Below, one piece after another: positions 9,527 to 22,051 of a DNA stretch of 63,531 nucleotides. Position 1 is the first letter of the stretch. Each line of letters starts with the position of its first letter. The notes below the pieces were generated by a model. The model saw nothing but the letters and a program-made list of their open reading frames with translations, was not told where the DNA came from and searched no databases. The position numbers were made by a program, and so were the translations under genes. Source of the stretch: an uncultured Pelagibacteraceae bacterium (GTDB lineage: Bacteria > Pseudomonadota > Alphaproteobacteria > Pelagibacterales > Pelagibacteraceae); contig CACFGT010000006.1 of assembly GCA_902565935.1 (NCBI GenBank), positions 1 through 63,531 on the forward strand, in the 5' to 3' direction.

Positions 9527-10189
9527 TTATTCAACTTTCCAATCAGTTTTGAAAGTAACGTAATTTACTTGAATACATCTTCTTTCTTTTAAAATTTTTT
9601 TTTTTTCCATTCCATGCCATGTGTTGGGTCCACTTGTAAATAAATACCCATAATTATGCTTATAAGGAACAGTTTTTACTTTTTCTAATTTTTTATTATA
9701 AAAATCTGTTCCCAGGTCCTCAGATTCATTTTCTTTATTTATAAAAATAAGACCTGACATTAATTTTTCTTTAATATCACAATGTGGTTTAAGCCAAAAT
9801 CCTTCCCTGTCACATATAACTTCAACTCGTACATAAGAATTTGACAAATCCTTTTTAATCATTTTTGAAATTGTTTGATATGTTTCCTTTGCTTGTAGTT
9901 CCTTGATAAACTTTACAAGATTCGGAAATTTTGAAGCATTTTCTTTTGTTACAAAACATCTAAATTTAATTGCTTTTCCACCTGACTCTATCCCTTTCCT
10001 AAATTCCGCTCCACCACCATCTATAGCTCTCGTTCCGTCATAAGATAAATTATGCTTTCTTACATCTGGTATATCCGCATATATGATTTCATTAATAGCA
10101 TCATCATTTAATGCATCGTTGTATTCCCAATGATCAAAAGGAGACTCATGTTTTTTTGAATTATTTAAGATAGAATTAAGAAAAGTCAT
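9527..10189 (-). CDS. 2-oxoglutarate/Fe(II)-dependent oxygenase-like protein
   Basis: The 220-residue protein carries the double-stranded beta-helix iron triad. LKPHCDIKEK supplies HxD, TWHGMEKK the distal His, and RRCIQVNY a following Arg that would bind the 2-oxoglutarate carboxylate. This fits the prolyl-4-hydroxylase-like superfamily. The substrate cannot be told from sequence. Its start overlaps the end of the ELM1-like gene by 14 bp on the same strand, so the two are probably translated together, and it could modify a sugar or a protein linked to that gene's product (inference). Confidence 0.7.
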   Translation of the reverse strand: MTFLNSILNNSKKHESPFDHWEYNDALNDDAINEIIYADIPDVRKHNLSYDGTRAIDGGGAEFRKGIESGGKAIKFRCFVTKENASKFPNLVKFIKELQAKETYQTISKMIKKDLSNSYVRVEVICDREGFWLKPHCDIKEKLMSGLIFINKENESEDLGTDFYNKKLEKVKTVPYKHNYGYLFTSGPNTWHGMEKKKILKERRCIQVNYVTFKTDWKVE

Positions 10190-11126
10190 AATCTTTAAAT
10201 TTTTTTTTTATATAACTTGATATTCTATCAGTTTCATTAAGTTTTTCATAGCTCCACACTTCTAAAGAGTTTTCAAGATCTTTGATAATATTTAAAGATT
10301 TAAATGATTTAAAAAATTTCTGAAATCTTTCATTTTTTTTTACTGGTGGCATCTGGACCACATATATTGGTTTACCTGTCATCGCTGCCTCAGAAATCAT
10401 TGATGTTGAGTCACACGTCACAACTATATGATCTGCTAATCTTAGTGATGAAAGATAAGCATTTTTATCAATATCAGTAATTATGATTTGATCATTATCA
10501 AAATAATTTTTTGCTAATTCAATAATATTTTTTGGTGTCCTCATTGAAGGAATAAAAATTAATTGATAATCATTTTTTATAAAATTATTTTGAATTTTTA
10601 AAAATATTTCCTCTATTATCTTTTTATCATAATTGTAATATTTATTGGGACCACCCATAATCAAGGAAACAATTTTATCTTTATTTAACTTGGATTTTAG
10701 GTAATTCATATTCTGATCTAATTCGTTATTTCTTAAATAATGAATTGCCCCTTTGCTAGTAACAATATTTCTACCACTTATGCCATCGTGTTCTGGTACT
10801 ATGACATAATCAAAATTACTTGTTGAAACCTTAGGATCTTGAATATGTATGGTCATAATTTTGTTTTTTAGTTTTTTTTTTAAATAAATTGAGGGAATTA
10901 CACTTTTTCTTCCACAAGAAATAACAATGCTAAATTTTTGATCAATTTTATTTTTAAAAACAAAACTTTGTATAGGAGTTAATTTGGGGGGTATAAGTTT
11001 CCAAAAATTATTAAGTTCAATTTTTTCGTGTATAAAATCTAAATTTAATGCTTTTGCAAGACCCTCAACTTGGCTTATCATACCATGCATACCCTCTGTC
11101 AATAATAAACCTTTTAATTTAGTCAT
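10176..11126 (-). CDS. ELM1/GtrOC1-family putative nucleoside-diphosphate-sugar glycosyltransferase
   Basis: The 316-residue protein fits the mitochondrial-fission ELM1-like family (DUF1022), which has a GT-B-like fold and is widespread in Alphaproteobacteria. Landmarks are the N-terminal GLLLTEGMHGMISQVEGLAKAL, HIQDPKVSTSNFDYVIVPEHDG, LIMGGPNKYY at the start of the second domain and VTCDSTSMISEAAMTGKPIYV near the C-terminus. The last resembles donor-sugar binding sites of GT-B enzymes. In bacteria the role is presumed to be envelope polysaccharide synthesis. The gene is divergent from trxB with only 21 bp between start codons. Confidence 0.75.
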   Translation of the reverse strand: MTKLKGLLLTEGMHGMISQVEGLAKALNLDFIHEKIELNNFWKLIPPKLTPIQSFVFKNKIDQKFSIVISCGRKSVIPSIYLKKKLKNKIMTIHIQDPKVSTSNFDYVIVPEHDGISGRNIVTSKGAIHYLRNNELDQNMNYLKSKLNKDKIVSLIMGGPNKYYNYDKKIIEEIFLKIQNNFIKNDYQLIFIPSMRTPKNIIELAKNYFDNDQIIITDIDKNAYLSSLRLADHIVVTCDSTSMISEAAMTGKPIYVVQMPPVKKNERFQKFFKSFKSLNIIKDLENSLEVWSYEKLNETDRISSYIKKKFKDYDFS

Positions 11127-11147
11127 TAATCACTATATAGCTTTCAT

Positions 11148-15468
<4,321 letters not shown>

Positions 15469-15487
<19 letters not shown>

Positions 15488-16224
15488 TTGTTACTGGTGG
15501 GGCAACTAGATTAGGTGCTGCAATAGCTGAAAAATTATCAGGTCCAAACAAGCAAATTGTAATACAATATAATAAATCTAAATCAAAAGCTGAGAGTTTA
15601 AAAAAAAAACTTCAAAATTATGGAACAAAAATTTATTTAATTAAAGGAGATCTTAGTAAGGAAAAAGATATCATTAAAATTATTAAATTCTCAGGATCAA
15701 AAATGAAATTTTTTGACTGCTTAATAAATAATGCCTCATTATTTGAAAATGATAAATTAGAAAATTTTACATCTAAAAGCTGGGAAAAACATATTTCTAC
15801 AAATCTTAAAGCCCCTGCTCTTTTATCAAAAGAGTTTTCAAAAAATGTCAGAGGCAAAAATAATAATATTATCAATATAATTGATCAAAGAGTATTTAAG
15901 CTTACTCCGTATTTCTTCTCTTACACATTAAGCAAGACAGGCCTTTATACTTTAACCAAAACAAGCGCGATGAGTTTGTCACCAAACATAAGAGTAAATG
16001 GGATAGCGCCTGGACCAACAATCAAAAATAAAAGACAATCGGAAAAACATTTTAAAAATCAATATTTAGCAACCCCTTTAAAAAGACAAGTTGATGTAGA
16101 TCAAATATGCAACGCTGTTGACTTTTTTATAAAAAATAGATCTATTACTGGTCAAGTATTAGCAATTGATAGTGGGCAGAATTTAAACTGGCAAACACCA
16201 GATATAATGGGAGGGAAAGAGTGA
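15469..16224 (+). CDS. SDR-family oxidoreductase, probable pteridine reductase
   Basis: The 251-residue protein is a classical short-chain dehydrogenase. It has the NADP(H)-binding [12 protein letters not shown] near the N-terminus, NNAS in the middle, the catalytic Tyr/Lys pair in YTLSKTG and the late PGPT segment. The TRLG form of the cofactor motif and folB two genes downstream suggest a FolM/pteridine-reductase type enzyme reducing dihydromonapterin or dihydrofolate, but this rests on context. It begins inside the end of uvrB and overlaps the next gene by 4 bp, so uvrB-SDR-hydrolase-folB-uvrC looks like one transcription unit. Confidence 0.8.
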
Positions 16225-17153
16225 AAAAAATTTTCATAGTTTTAATTTTTGGCTTGATATTATGTGGTAATGTCTTTGCGAATGGAAAAATTTTAAAAAG
16301 TGGCTTTATAACCAAATCTGCCTCCGTAAATGAGAGCATGAATATTAAAGACCCAAAAAATAAAATTTTAATTATTTATAATCATGGACAAAATAAAAAT
16401 GATAAAGCAATAAAGAATGAATGCATTTGGGTAAATCAGATAAGAAATCAAGCTTCACTAGTAGATCAGAAGGTTAATAATAAAAAAATTATGGTTTATA
16501 ACTTTTGTACTAACGATTTAGCTGGAGACATGTCACCAAAAAAATACTGGAAGTTTAAAGAACCTTATGAAGGTATACATAAATTAGATAAAAGAATTGA
16601 AAAAAATTTAGAGTTAGTGGATAAATTTGTAAAAATAGGTGTACCTAGAAAACAAATTATTGTATCGGGTCATTCTTGTGGCGGTCTTTTGACTTTAATG
16701 TTATTGGCCGAGCATCCTGAAAAGGTGGGAGGCGGTATATCATATATGCAAGCATGTTATGGTAAACTCTCCTCAAAATATAAGGTTAAAAAAGTTGGTT
16801 CTGAGAAGGCACTAGCAAAATTTGCAAAAAAATATCCAGGGGGTGCTGAGCTAAGACAAAGACAGATTGATAATATAAAAAAATCAAACAATGTGCCTGT
16901 TCTTGCTTTCACACATCCAAAAGATAAATATGAGGGTCTGCTGTCTGATTGGTTAGAAGAAGTTGTGGGTGTTAAAAGAATTATCATTTCAGAAGATTAT
17001 AAAATAAATGGAAAAACTTGTGTTGTAAAAGGAGATAACTCGGAATGGAAGGTTTCAGAAAGCAAAAATGCAGGCCATATAATGAATCAAGGCCTTTGTT
17101 TTCAGTATTATAATCCTGTAATTCTAGATTATATTGCCTCAAGAATTAAATAA
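16221..17153 (+). CDS. Secreted alpha/beta-hydrolase-like protein
   Basis: The 310-residue protein starts with GTG and a clear Sec signal peptide ([20 protein letters not shown], cleavage predicted after FA), so it should act in the periplasm. A nucleophile elbow GHSCGG places Ser152 as the likely catalytic serine, and HPKDKYEG and KNAGHIMNQG are candidates for the acid and histidine. Six or more cysteines in the mature part suggest disulfides. I cannot name a substrate. It overlaps the SDR gene by 4 bp and is followed 1 bp later by folB, an odd place for a secreted hydrolase. Confidence 0.7.
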   Translation: MKKIFIVLIFGLILCGNVFANGKILKSGFITKSASVNESMNIKDPKNKILIIYNHGQNKNDKAIKNECIWVNQIRNQASLVDQKVNNKKIMVYNFCTNDLAGDMSPKKYWKFKEPYEGIHKLDKRIEKNLELVDKFVKIGVPRKQIIVSGHSCGGLLTLMLLAEHPEKVGGGISYMQACYGKLSSKYKVKKVGSEKALAKFAKKYPGGAELRQRQIDNIKKSNNVPVLAFTHPKDKYEGLLSDWLEEVVGVKRIIISEDYKINGKTCVVKGDNSEWKVSESKNAGHIMNQGLCFQYYNPVILDYIASRIK

Positions 17154-17154
17154 T

Positions 17155-17580
17155 ATGAGAAAAAATAATCTTAAAATAATTAAAATAGATAAAAACAAAA
17201 GCTTATTCAATTATGAAAAAAAAATTCTCATTAATGAACTTATACTAGATTTAAAGCTTGGATATTATGATTTTGAGAAAGAGAAGGCACAAAAAGTAAA
17301 ATTTAGTTTGGAAATTGATTATCAAGATAAAAAGCCTTCAAACGATAAAGATCTTAGGTCCATTGTGAATTATGCAACTATTGTAAAATTAATAAAAAAA
17401 CTTATTAAAAAAAAGCACTATAATTTCTTAGAAACTTTAGCTGAAGCAGTCTTTAATGAACTTTTTAAAGATAAGAGAATAGGTAAAATAATGCTTAAGA
17501 TTGAAAAAATGGAAATTCTTAAAGAATGTTCATCTGTTGGTATACAAATTACCAAAAAAAGAAGTCATGATAAGTTCTGA
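17155..17580 (+). CDS. folB: Dihydroneopterin aldolase
   Basis: FolB cleaves dihydroneopterin to hydroxymethyl-dihydropterin in folate synthesis. I take the ATG at 17155, giving 141 residues; an in-frame TTG at 17134 would lie inside the previous gene. Family features are [35 protein letters not shown] and the conserved FLETLAEAV. The N-terminal ~25 residues (Lys/Asn-rich) exceed the usual length. It overlaps uvrC by 14 bp. Confidence 0.88.
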   Translation: MRKNNLKIIKIDKNKSLFNYEKKILINELILDLKLGYYDFEKEKAQKVKFSLEIDYQDKKPSNDKDLRSIVNYATIVKLIKKLIKKKHYNFLETLAEAVFNELFKDKRIGKIMLKIEKMEILKECSSVGIQITKKRSHDKF

Positions 17581-19402
17581 AATTGGTAAGGAAGTAATTA
17601 AAAAGGAATTACCTCTAATTCCTAAACTTCCTGGTGTATACAGAATGTTAAACGATAAAGGTGATATTCTCTATGTAGGTAAAGCTAAAAATTTGCCTAA
17701 CAGACTTAAAAGTTATGTAGCGGAAAAAAATCATATCATAAGAACTGAACGAATGTTATCTCAAACAAGAAAGCTTGAGATAACAACTACATCAAATGAA
17801 AGTGAAGCTCTTCTTCTTGAAGCGAATTTAATAAAAAAACATAAACCAAAATTTAATATTCTTTTAAGAGATGATAAGTCTTTTCCGTTTATTTTTATTG
17901 GTAATAAAGATAAGTGGCCACAAATAAAAAGACATAGAGGAAAAAAAACAAAAGAAGGTTTTTATTTCGGTCCATTTGCATCTGCGGGATCTGCAAATTG
18001 GACTATAAAAATGATACAAAAAATTTTTCATTTAAGAGTTTGTGATGATACAGTTTTTAAAAATAGAGAGCGTCCTTGCATTTTATATCAAATCAAAAGA
18101 TGTTCTGGTCCATGTGTTGGGTATATAGAAAAAAATGAATATAAAAAAACAGTCGATGACGCGATTGAATTTGTATCTGGCAAATCGAGAAAAATACAAA
18201 AAAGTCTCTCAGACCAAATGGAAAATGCAAGTGATAATTTAGATTTTGAAAAAGCAGTCATTCTAAGAGATAGAATAAAATCTTTAAATATTATTCAATC
18301 ATCACAAAGGATTAATGAAGCAAATTTAATTGAAGCTGATGTAATCGCTGGTTATAAAGAGTCCGGTAAAACTTGCATTCAGGTTTTCTTTTATCGATCA
18401 AAACAAAATTGGGGTAATCAAGCTTTTTTTCCAAAGCATGATCCTGATGAAAAACTAAGTGATATATTAAATTCCTTTGTTTCTCAATTTTATGAAAATA
18501 AAAGTGTTCCATCATCAATTATACTATCTGAGGAAATCAAAGAAAAAATTTTAATTGAAAAAACTCTTTCTCAAAAAGAGGAAAAACAAATCGATATATC
18601 CGTTGCAAAGAAAGGATCAAAGTTAAAAGTAATTAATCAGGCAATTAAAAATGCCAAAGATAGCCTAACTAGAAAACTTTACGAAAGTCAGAATAATAGA
18701 GAACTCTTTGATGCAGTTGCAAATAAATTTGATCTTGGAACAAATATTAATTTGATAGAAGTTTATGATAATAGTCATATTCAAGGTACAAATAGTGTTG
18801 GAGCATTAATTGCTTATGGTGATGAAGGGTTTATAAAAAAAAGATATAGAAAATTTAATATTAAAATACAAAAGAATGAGCAAGATGACTATGGGATGAT
18901 GCGTGAAGTACTAAACCGAAGGTTTAAAAGAGCTATACAGGAAAAAGACAATTACTTAACATTCCCTGATTTAGTTTTGATTGATGGCGGAAAGGGTCAA
19001 TATTCAGTTGCAAGAGAAGCTCTCAACGAACTAGGACTTCACGACTTACCAATAGTTGCTATAGCTAAGGGTAAGCAAAGAAATAGTGGAAATGAAACTT
19101 TTTTTCATAATGGAAAAGAATTTAAATTTGAGAAAAATGACCCTACTCTCTTTTTTCTTCAAAGAATAAGAGATGAGTCTCATAGATTTGCTATTAGCGC
19201 ACACAGAGCTAAAAGAAAAAAAGGAATCAGCAAATCACTACTTGATCAAATTGAAGGTATAGGCTCTATAAGAAAAAGAGCTCTTTTAAATCATTTTGGC
19301 TCTGCAAGAGCAGTTGAGTCCGCAAGCTTGGATGAAATTAAATCAGTAGAGGGTGTTGAAGAAAAGGTTGCAAAAAAGATTTATAATTACTTTCACGAAT
19401 AA
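17567..19402 (+). CDS. uvrC: UvrABC excinuclease subunit C
   Basis: UvrC makes both incisions around damage in nucleotide excision repair. I choose the ATG at 17567 ([10 protein letters not shown]), giving 611 residues, over a longer frame that reads backwards into folB. Domains in order: GIY-YIG nuclease ([20 protein letters not shown]), a Cys-containing segment ([15 protein letters not shown]), the UVR motif ([15 protein letters not shown]), the RNase H-like endonuclease domain ([26 protein letters not shown]) and the C-terminal helix-hairpin-helix repeats ([19 protein letters not shown]). Nothing appears to be missing. Confidence 0.97.
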   Translation: MISSEIGKEVIKKELPLIPKLPGVYRMLNDKGDILYVGKAKNLPNRLKSYVAEKNHIIRTERMLSQTRKLEITTTSNESEALLLEANLIKKHKPKFNILLRDDKSFPFIFIGNKDKWPQIKRHRGKKTKEGFYFGPFASAGSANWTIKMIQKIFHLRVCDDTVFKNRERPCILYQIKRCSGPCVGYIEKNEYKKTVDDAIEFVSGKSRKIQKSLSDQMENASDNLDFEKAVILRDRIKSLNIIQSSQRINEANLIEADVIAGYKESGKTCIQVFFYRSKQNWGNQAFFPKHDPDEKLSDILNSFVSQFYENKSVPSSIILSEEIKEKILIEKTLSQKEEKQIDISVAKKGSKLKVINQAIKNAKDSLTRKLYESQNNRELFDAVANKFDLGTNINLIEVYDNSHIQGTNSVGALIAYGDEGFIKKRYRKFNIKIQKNEQDDYGMMREVLNRRFKRAIQEKDNYLTFPDLVLIDGGKGQYSVAREALNELGLHDLPIVAIAKGKQRNSGNETFFHNGKEFKFEKNDPTLFFLQRIRDESHRFAISAHRAKRKKGISKSLLDQIEGIGSIRKRALLNHFGSARAVESASLDEIKSVEGVEEKVAKKIYNYFHE

Positions 19403-19407
19403 AAATT

Positions 19408-19992
19408 ATGTTAAAAAAAATTCCAAATATTCTAACTGTGGGAAGAATTTTAATAGTCCCTTTTTTTGTTTTAGCATTCTATTTACCAGGTTTTTATGGG
19501 GACCTTACTGCTTTAATATTATTTATTGTTGCATCTTTTACTGACTTTTTAGATGGAATGTTAGCTAGAGTTTTGGGTGAAGAGTCTAAACTTGGTGAAT
19601 TATTAGATCCAATAGCTGATAAAATAATTGTTGCTACTGCACTCATACTTTTAGTAATGGATGGTACTATAAAAAATTATGAGGTAATTGCTGCAATTAT
19701 AATCTTAACTAGAGAAATATTGATTTCTGGTTTGAGGGAATTTTTAGCAAAAGGAAAAATTAAATTGCCTGTTTCAAGCCTTGCAAAATTGAAAACTGTT
19801 TTACAGATGGTATCTATAGCTCTTTTATTATCAGGAGATACTGGAAACAAAATTATAAATTTTCAAGATTATAATGCTCAAACAATAGGTATCATATTGC
19901 TTTGGCTGTCTGCTGCTTTAACACTTTTTACAGGTTATGAGTACATGAGAAAAGGAATTGATCATGCTATTTCTGAAGATAGCAAAGATTAA
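19408..19992 (+). CDS. pgsA: CDP-diacylglycerol-glycerol-3-phosphate 3-phosphatidyltransferase
   Basis: PgsA makes phosphatidylglycerol phosphate, the committed step to phosphatidylglycerol and cardiolipin, in the inner membrane. The 194-residue protein has the CDP-alcohol phosphotransferase signature with its invariant aspartates (DFLDGMLARVLGEESKLGE and then LLDPIADK) and several membrane helices. The N-terminus LKKIPNILTVGRILIVPFF is typical. It starts 5 bp after uvrC, and its stop shares a TTAA with the convergent ilvE stop. Confidence 0.96.
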   Translation: MLKKIPNILTVGRILIVPFFVLAFYLPGFYGDLTALILFIVASFTDFLDGMLARVLGEESKLGELLDPIADKIIVATALILLVMDGTIKNYEVIAAIIILTREILISGLREFLAKGKIKLPVSSLAKLKTVLQMVSIALLLSGDTGNKIINFQDYNAQTIGIILLWLSAALTLFTGYEYMRKGIDHAISEDSKD

Positions 19993-20870
19993 GCAGCTTT
20001 TTTCTTTTTTACTAAAGTTTGATAGCTTTCATTCAAATCAATTATCGTTTTACAAACTTTATATTGATATTTCGAGATGCAAGACACGGGTGTAACTTCT
20101 GCTGCAGTGCCTGTCAAAAAACATCCTACAAAATTTGGTAATTCTTCAGGACTTATTTTTCTTTCATTAACTTTAATATTTTTAGATTTTGCTATTTCAA
20201 TTACTGTTCTCCTTGTAATGCCATCTAAAAAAGAGTCTGGTATTGGAGTATGTAACTCACCATTTTTATCTTTAAAAAAAATATTTGCACCAGTCGCCTC
20301 AGCAATATTGCCTTCGTGATCAAGCATTAACGAGTCTGTAAAGCCTTGCTTCTCTGCCTCATGTTTTGACAGTGTGCAAATCATATAAAGTCCTGATGCT
20401 TTTGTATCCCAAGGAATAGTGTTTGGTGCTGGTCTCCTCCAACTAGAAATATTTAGTTTAATTCCTTCTATCTTAAGTTTTGGATCAAAATATGATCCCC
20501 ATTCCCATGTTGCAATTGCTACATGTATCTTTGTTTGTTGAGCCGAAATAGCCATCATTTCGCTCCCTCTCCAAGCTACTGGCCTAACATAACCATTTTC
20601 AACTTTTTGAGTTGTGATTATTTTTTTTGATGCTGTATTAATTTCATCTTCGCTATAAGGTATTTCGAAACCCATTCTTCTTGCAGAATGAAATAATCTT
20701 GAAGTGTGTTCTTCCAATTTAAAAATAGAACCATCATAAACTCTCTCACCCTCAAAAACACAGCTTGCATAATGTAATCCGTGACTCAAAACATGAACTT
20801 TGACATCTGACCAATCAACCAATTCACCATTATACCATATTTTTCCAGATCTTTTATCGTAGGGTATCAT
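19989..20870 (-). CDS. ilvE: Branched-chain amino acid aminotransferase
   Basis: IlvE is the last enzyme of Ile, Leu and Val synthesis and a fold-type IV PLP enzyme. The 293-residue protein begins with MIPYDKRSGKIWYNGELVDW and VLSHGLHYASCVFEGER, and has PWDTKASGLYMIC with the PLP lysine nearby, EATGANIFFKDKNGE and a late FLTGTAAEVTPVS phosphate-binding segment. A predicted promoter lies at 20901-20929, back to back with that of marR. Its end shares TTAA with pgsA. Confidence 0.95.
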   Translation of the reverse strand: MIPYDKRSGKIWYNGELVDWSDVKVHVLSHGLHYASCVFEGERVYDGSIFKLEEHTSRLFHSARRMGFEIPYSEDEINTASKKIITTQKVENGYVRPVAWRGSEMMAISAQQTKIHVAIATWEWGSYFDPKLKIEGIKLNISSWRRPAPNTIPWDTKASGLYMICTLSKHEAEKQGFTDSLMLDHEGNIAEATGANIFFKDKNGELHTPIPDSFLDGITRRTVIEIAKSKNIKVNERKISPEELPNFVGCFLTGTAAEVTPVSCISKYQYKVCKTIIDLNESYQTLVKKKKAA

Positions 20871-20893
20871 TTATGAAATATTTAAAAAATTAA

Positions 20894-20922
20894 TTATAAA
20901 AAAATATCTTTGTATCTATAAT
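20894..20922 (+). promoter_or_regulatory. Predicted promoter for the MarR/two-component cassette
   Basis: A perfect TATAAT (20917-20922) sits 17 bp downstream of TTATAA (20894-20899, 4 of 6 matches). The ATG of the marR-like gene follows 21 bp later. It overlaps the oppositely directed ilvE promoter. Confidence 0.45.
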
Positions 20923-20929
20923 ATGTCAA
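20901..20929 (-). promoter_or_regulatory. Predicted promoter for ilvE
   Basis: On the minus strand a perfect TTGACA (20929-20924), a 17-bp spacer and TATTTT (20906-20901) precede ilvE. The leader would be about 25 nt. The -35 box directly abuts the -10 box of the divergent marR promoter. Confidence 0.5.
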
Positions 20930-20943
20930 TATAACTTACCAAT

Positions 20944-21381
20944 ATGAAAGAACTTTTATATTTAAAAGATGATCAATTAAAAGATTTAATAGAAAAACTC
21001 TTTGTTAGCTATAGAGAAACATTTTCTGACTCCAAAAAGATACTTAATAAATATTCAATTGGACTAGCTCATCAGAAAGTAATTCATTTATTATCTATGT
21101 ATGAAGGCATATCGATATCCGAGCTATTAAAAAAACTTAAGGTCACTAAACAAAGTTTGAATAGAGTGCTTAAAGACTTAATCAAATTAGATATTATTGT
21201 TTTTAAAAAAGACGAAATAGATACAAGAATTAAACATTTATATTTAAATGATAAAGGAAAAAAAATTTCTAATGAAATTTTTTCAACCCAAAAAAAAAGA
21301 ATTTATAATGCTTTACTTAATTCAAGCTCTGAAGAAGTGATTAATTTTGATAATGTTCTAAGTAAAATAATTCATGGATAA
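20944..21381 (+). CDS. MarR-family transcriptional regulator (PetP-like)
   Basis: The 145-residue protein has the winged-helix layout of MarR regulators: a helical N-terminus, a recognition region ISISELLKKLKVTKQSLNRVLKDLIKL, the wing with the conserved DxR (DEIDTRIKHLYLNDKG) and a C-terminal dimerisation helix. It overlaps the following response regulator by 8 bp. In Rhodobacter a MarR-type PetP is likewise paired with the OmpR-type PetR beside the cytochrome bc1 genes, so PetP is the best analogue. That is inference from gene order and family. Confidence 0.82.
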   Translation: MKELLYLKDDQLKDLIEKLFVSYRETFSDSKKILNKYSIGLAHQKVIHLLSMYEGISISELLKKLKVTKQSLNRVLKDLIKLDIIVFKKDEIDTRIKHLYLNDKGKKISNEIFSTQKKRIYNALLNSSSEEVINFDNVLSKIIHG

Positions 21382-22051
21382 TTTTATTGCGCATATTTTA
21401 GTTGTAGATGATGATGATGGTATTCGATCGCTAGTAAAAAAATACTTAAATGAAAATAAATATTTGGTAACAACTGCAGTAAGTGCTGAAGATGCAACTG
21501 AAAAAATTAAAATAATAAAATTTGATTTATTGGTGCTTGATATCATGATGCCAGGAAAAAGTGGGTTAGAATTTATTCAACAAAATAAAAATAAACTAGA
21601 AACACCTATTATATTACTTACAGCAAAAGGTGAAGCAAACGAAAGAATAGAAGGACTAGAGATTGGTGCTGATGATTATCTTCCAAAACCTTTCGAACCT
21701 AAAGAACTAATTTTAAGAATTCAAAATATAATTAATAAAACGAAAAAAAATGATCAATTAAGGGTAATAGAATTTGATGATATTAAGATTGATCTAAATA
21801 AACAAATGATAATTAAAAAAGATAATGAGTATAAAATTAATAACACTGAAAAAGTAATTCTTGAAAAAATGATTAATAGTCCTGGTAAAACTTTTTCACG
21901 AGAAGATATAGGTGTATTAATTAATTTAGATAAAGAACGATCAATTGATGTTATAATAACAAGACTAAGAAAAAAAATTGAGACTAATCCAAAAAATCCA
22001 AAATTTTTACAAACCATTAGAGGAGCAGGATATGTTTTATGGATTAAATAA
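21374..22051 (+). CDS. OmpR-family response regulator (PetR-like)
   Basis: The 225-residue protein has a receiver domain with acidic pocket (HILVVDDDDGIRSL), phospho-acceptor Asp56 in LLVLDIMMPGKSG, the conserved Thr (LLTAKGEA) and Lys (YLPKPFEP). A winged-helix DNA-binding domain ends in SIDVIITRLRKKIE and TIRGAGYVLWIK. It is sandwiched between the MarR gene (8 bp overlap) and the kinase gene (20 bp overlap), so the three are one operon. The probable target, by analogy with PetR, is respiratory gene expression. Confidence 0.93.
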   Translation: MDNFIAHILVVDDDDGIRSLVKKYLNENKYLVTTAVSAEDATEKIKIIKFDLLVLDIMMPGKSGLEFIQQNKNKLETPIILLTAKGEANERIEGLEIGADDYLPKPFEPKELILRIQNIINKTKKNDQLRVIEFDDIKIDLNKQMIIKKDNEYKINNTEKVILEKMINSPGKTFSREDIGVLINLDKERSIDVIITRLRKKIETNPKNPKFLQTIRGAGYVLWIK

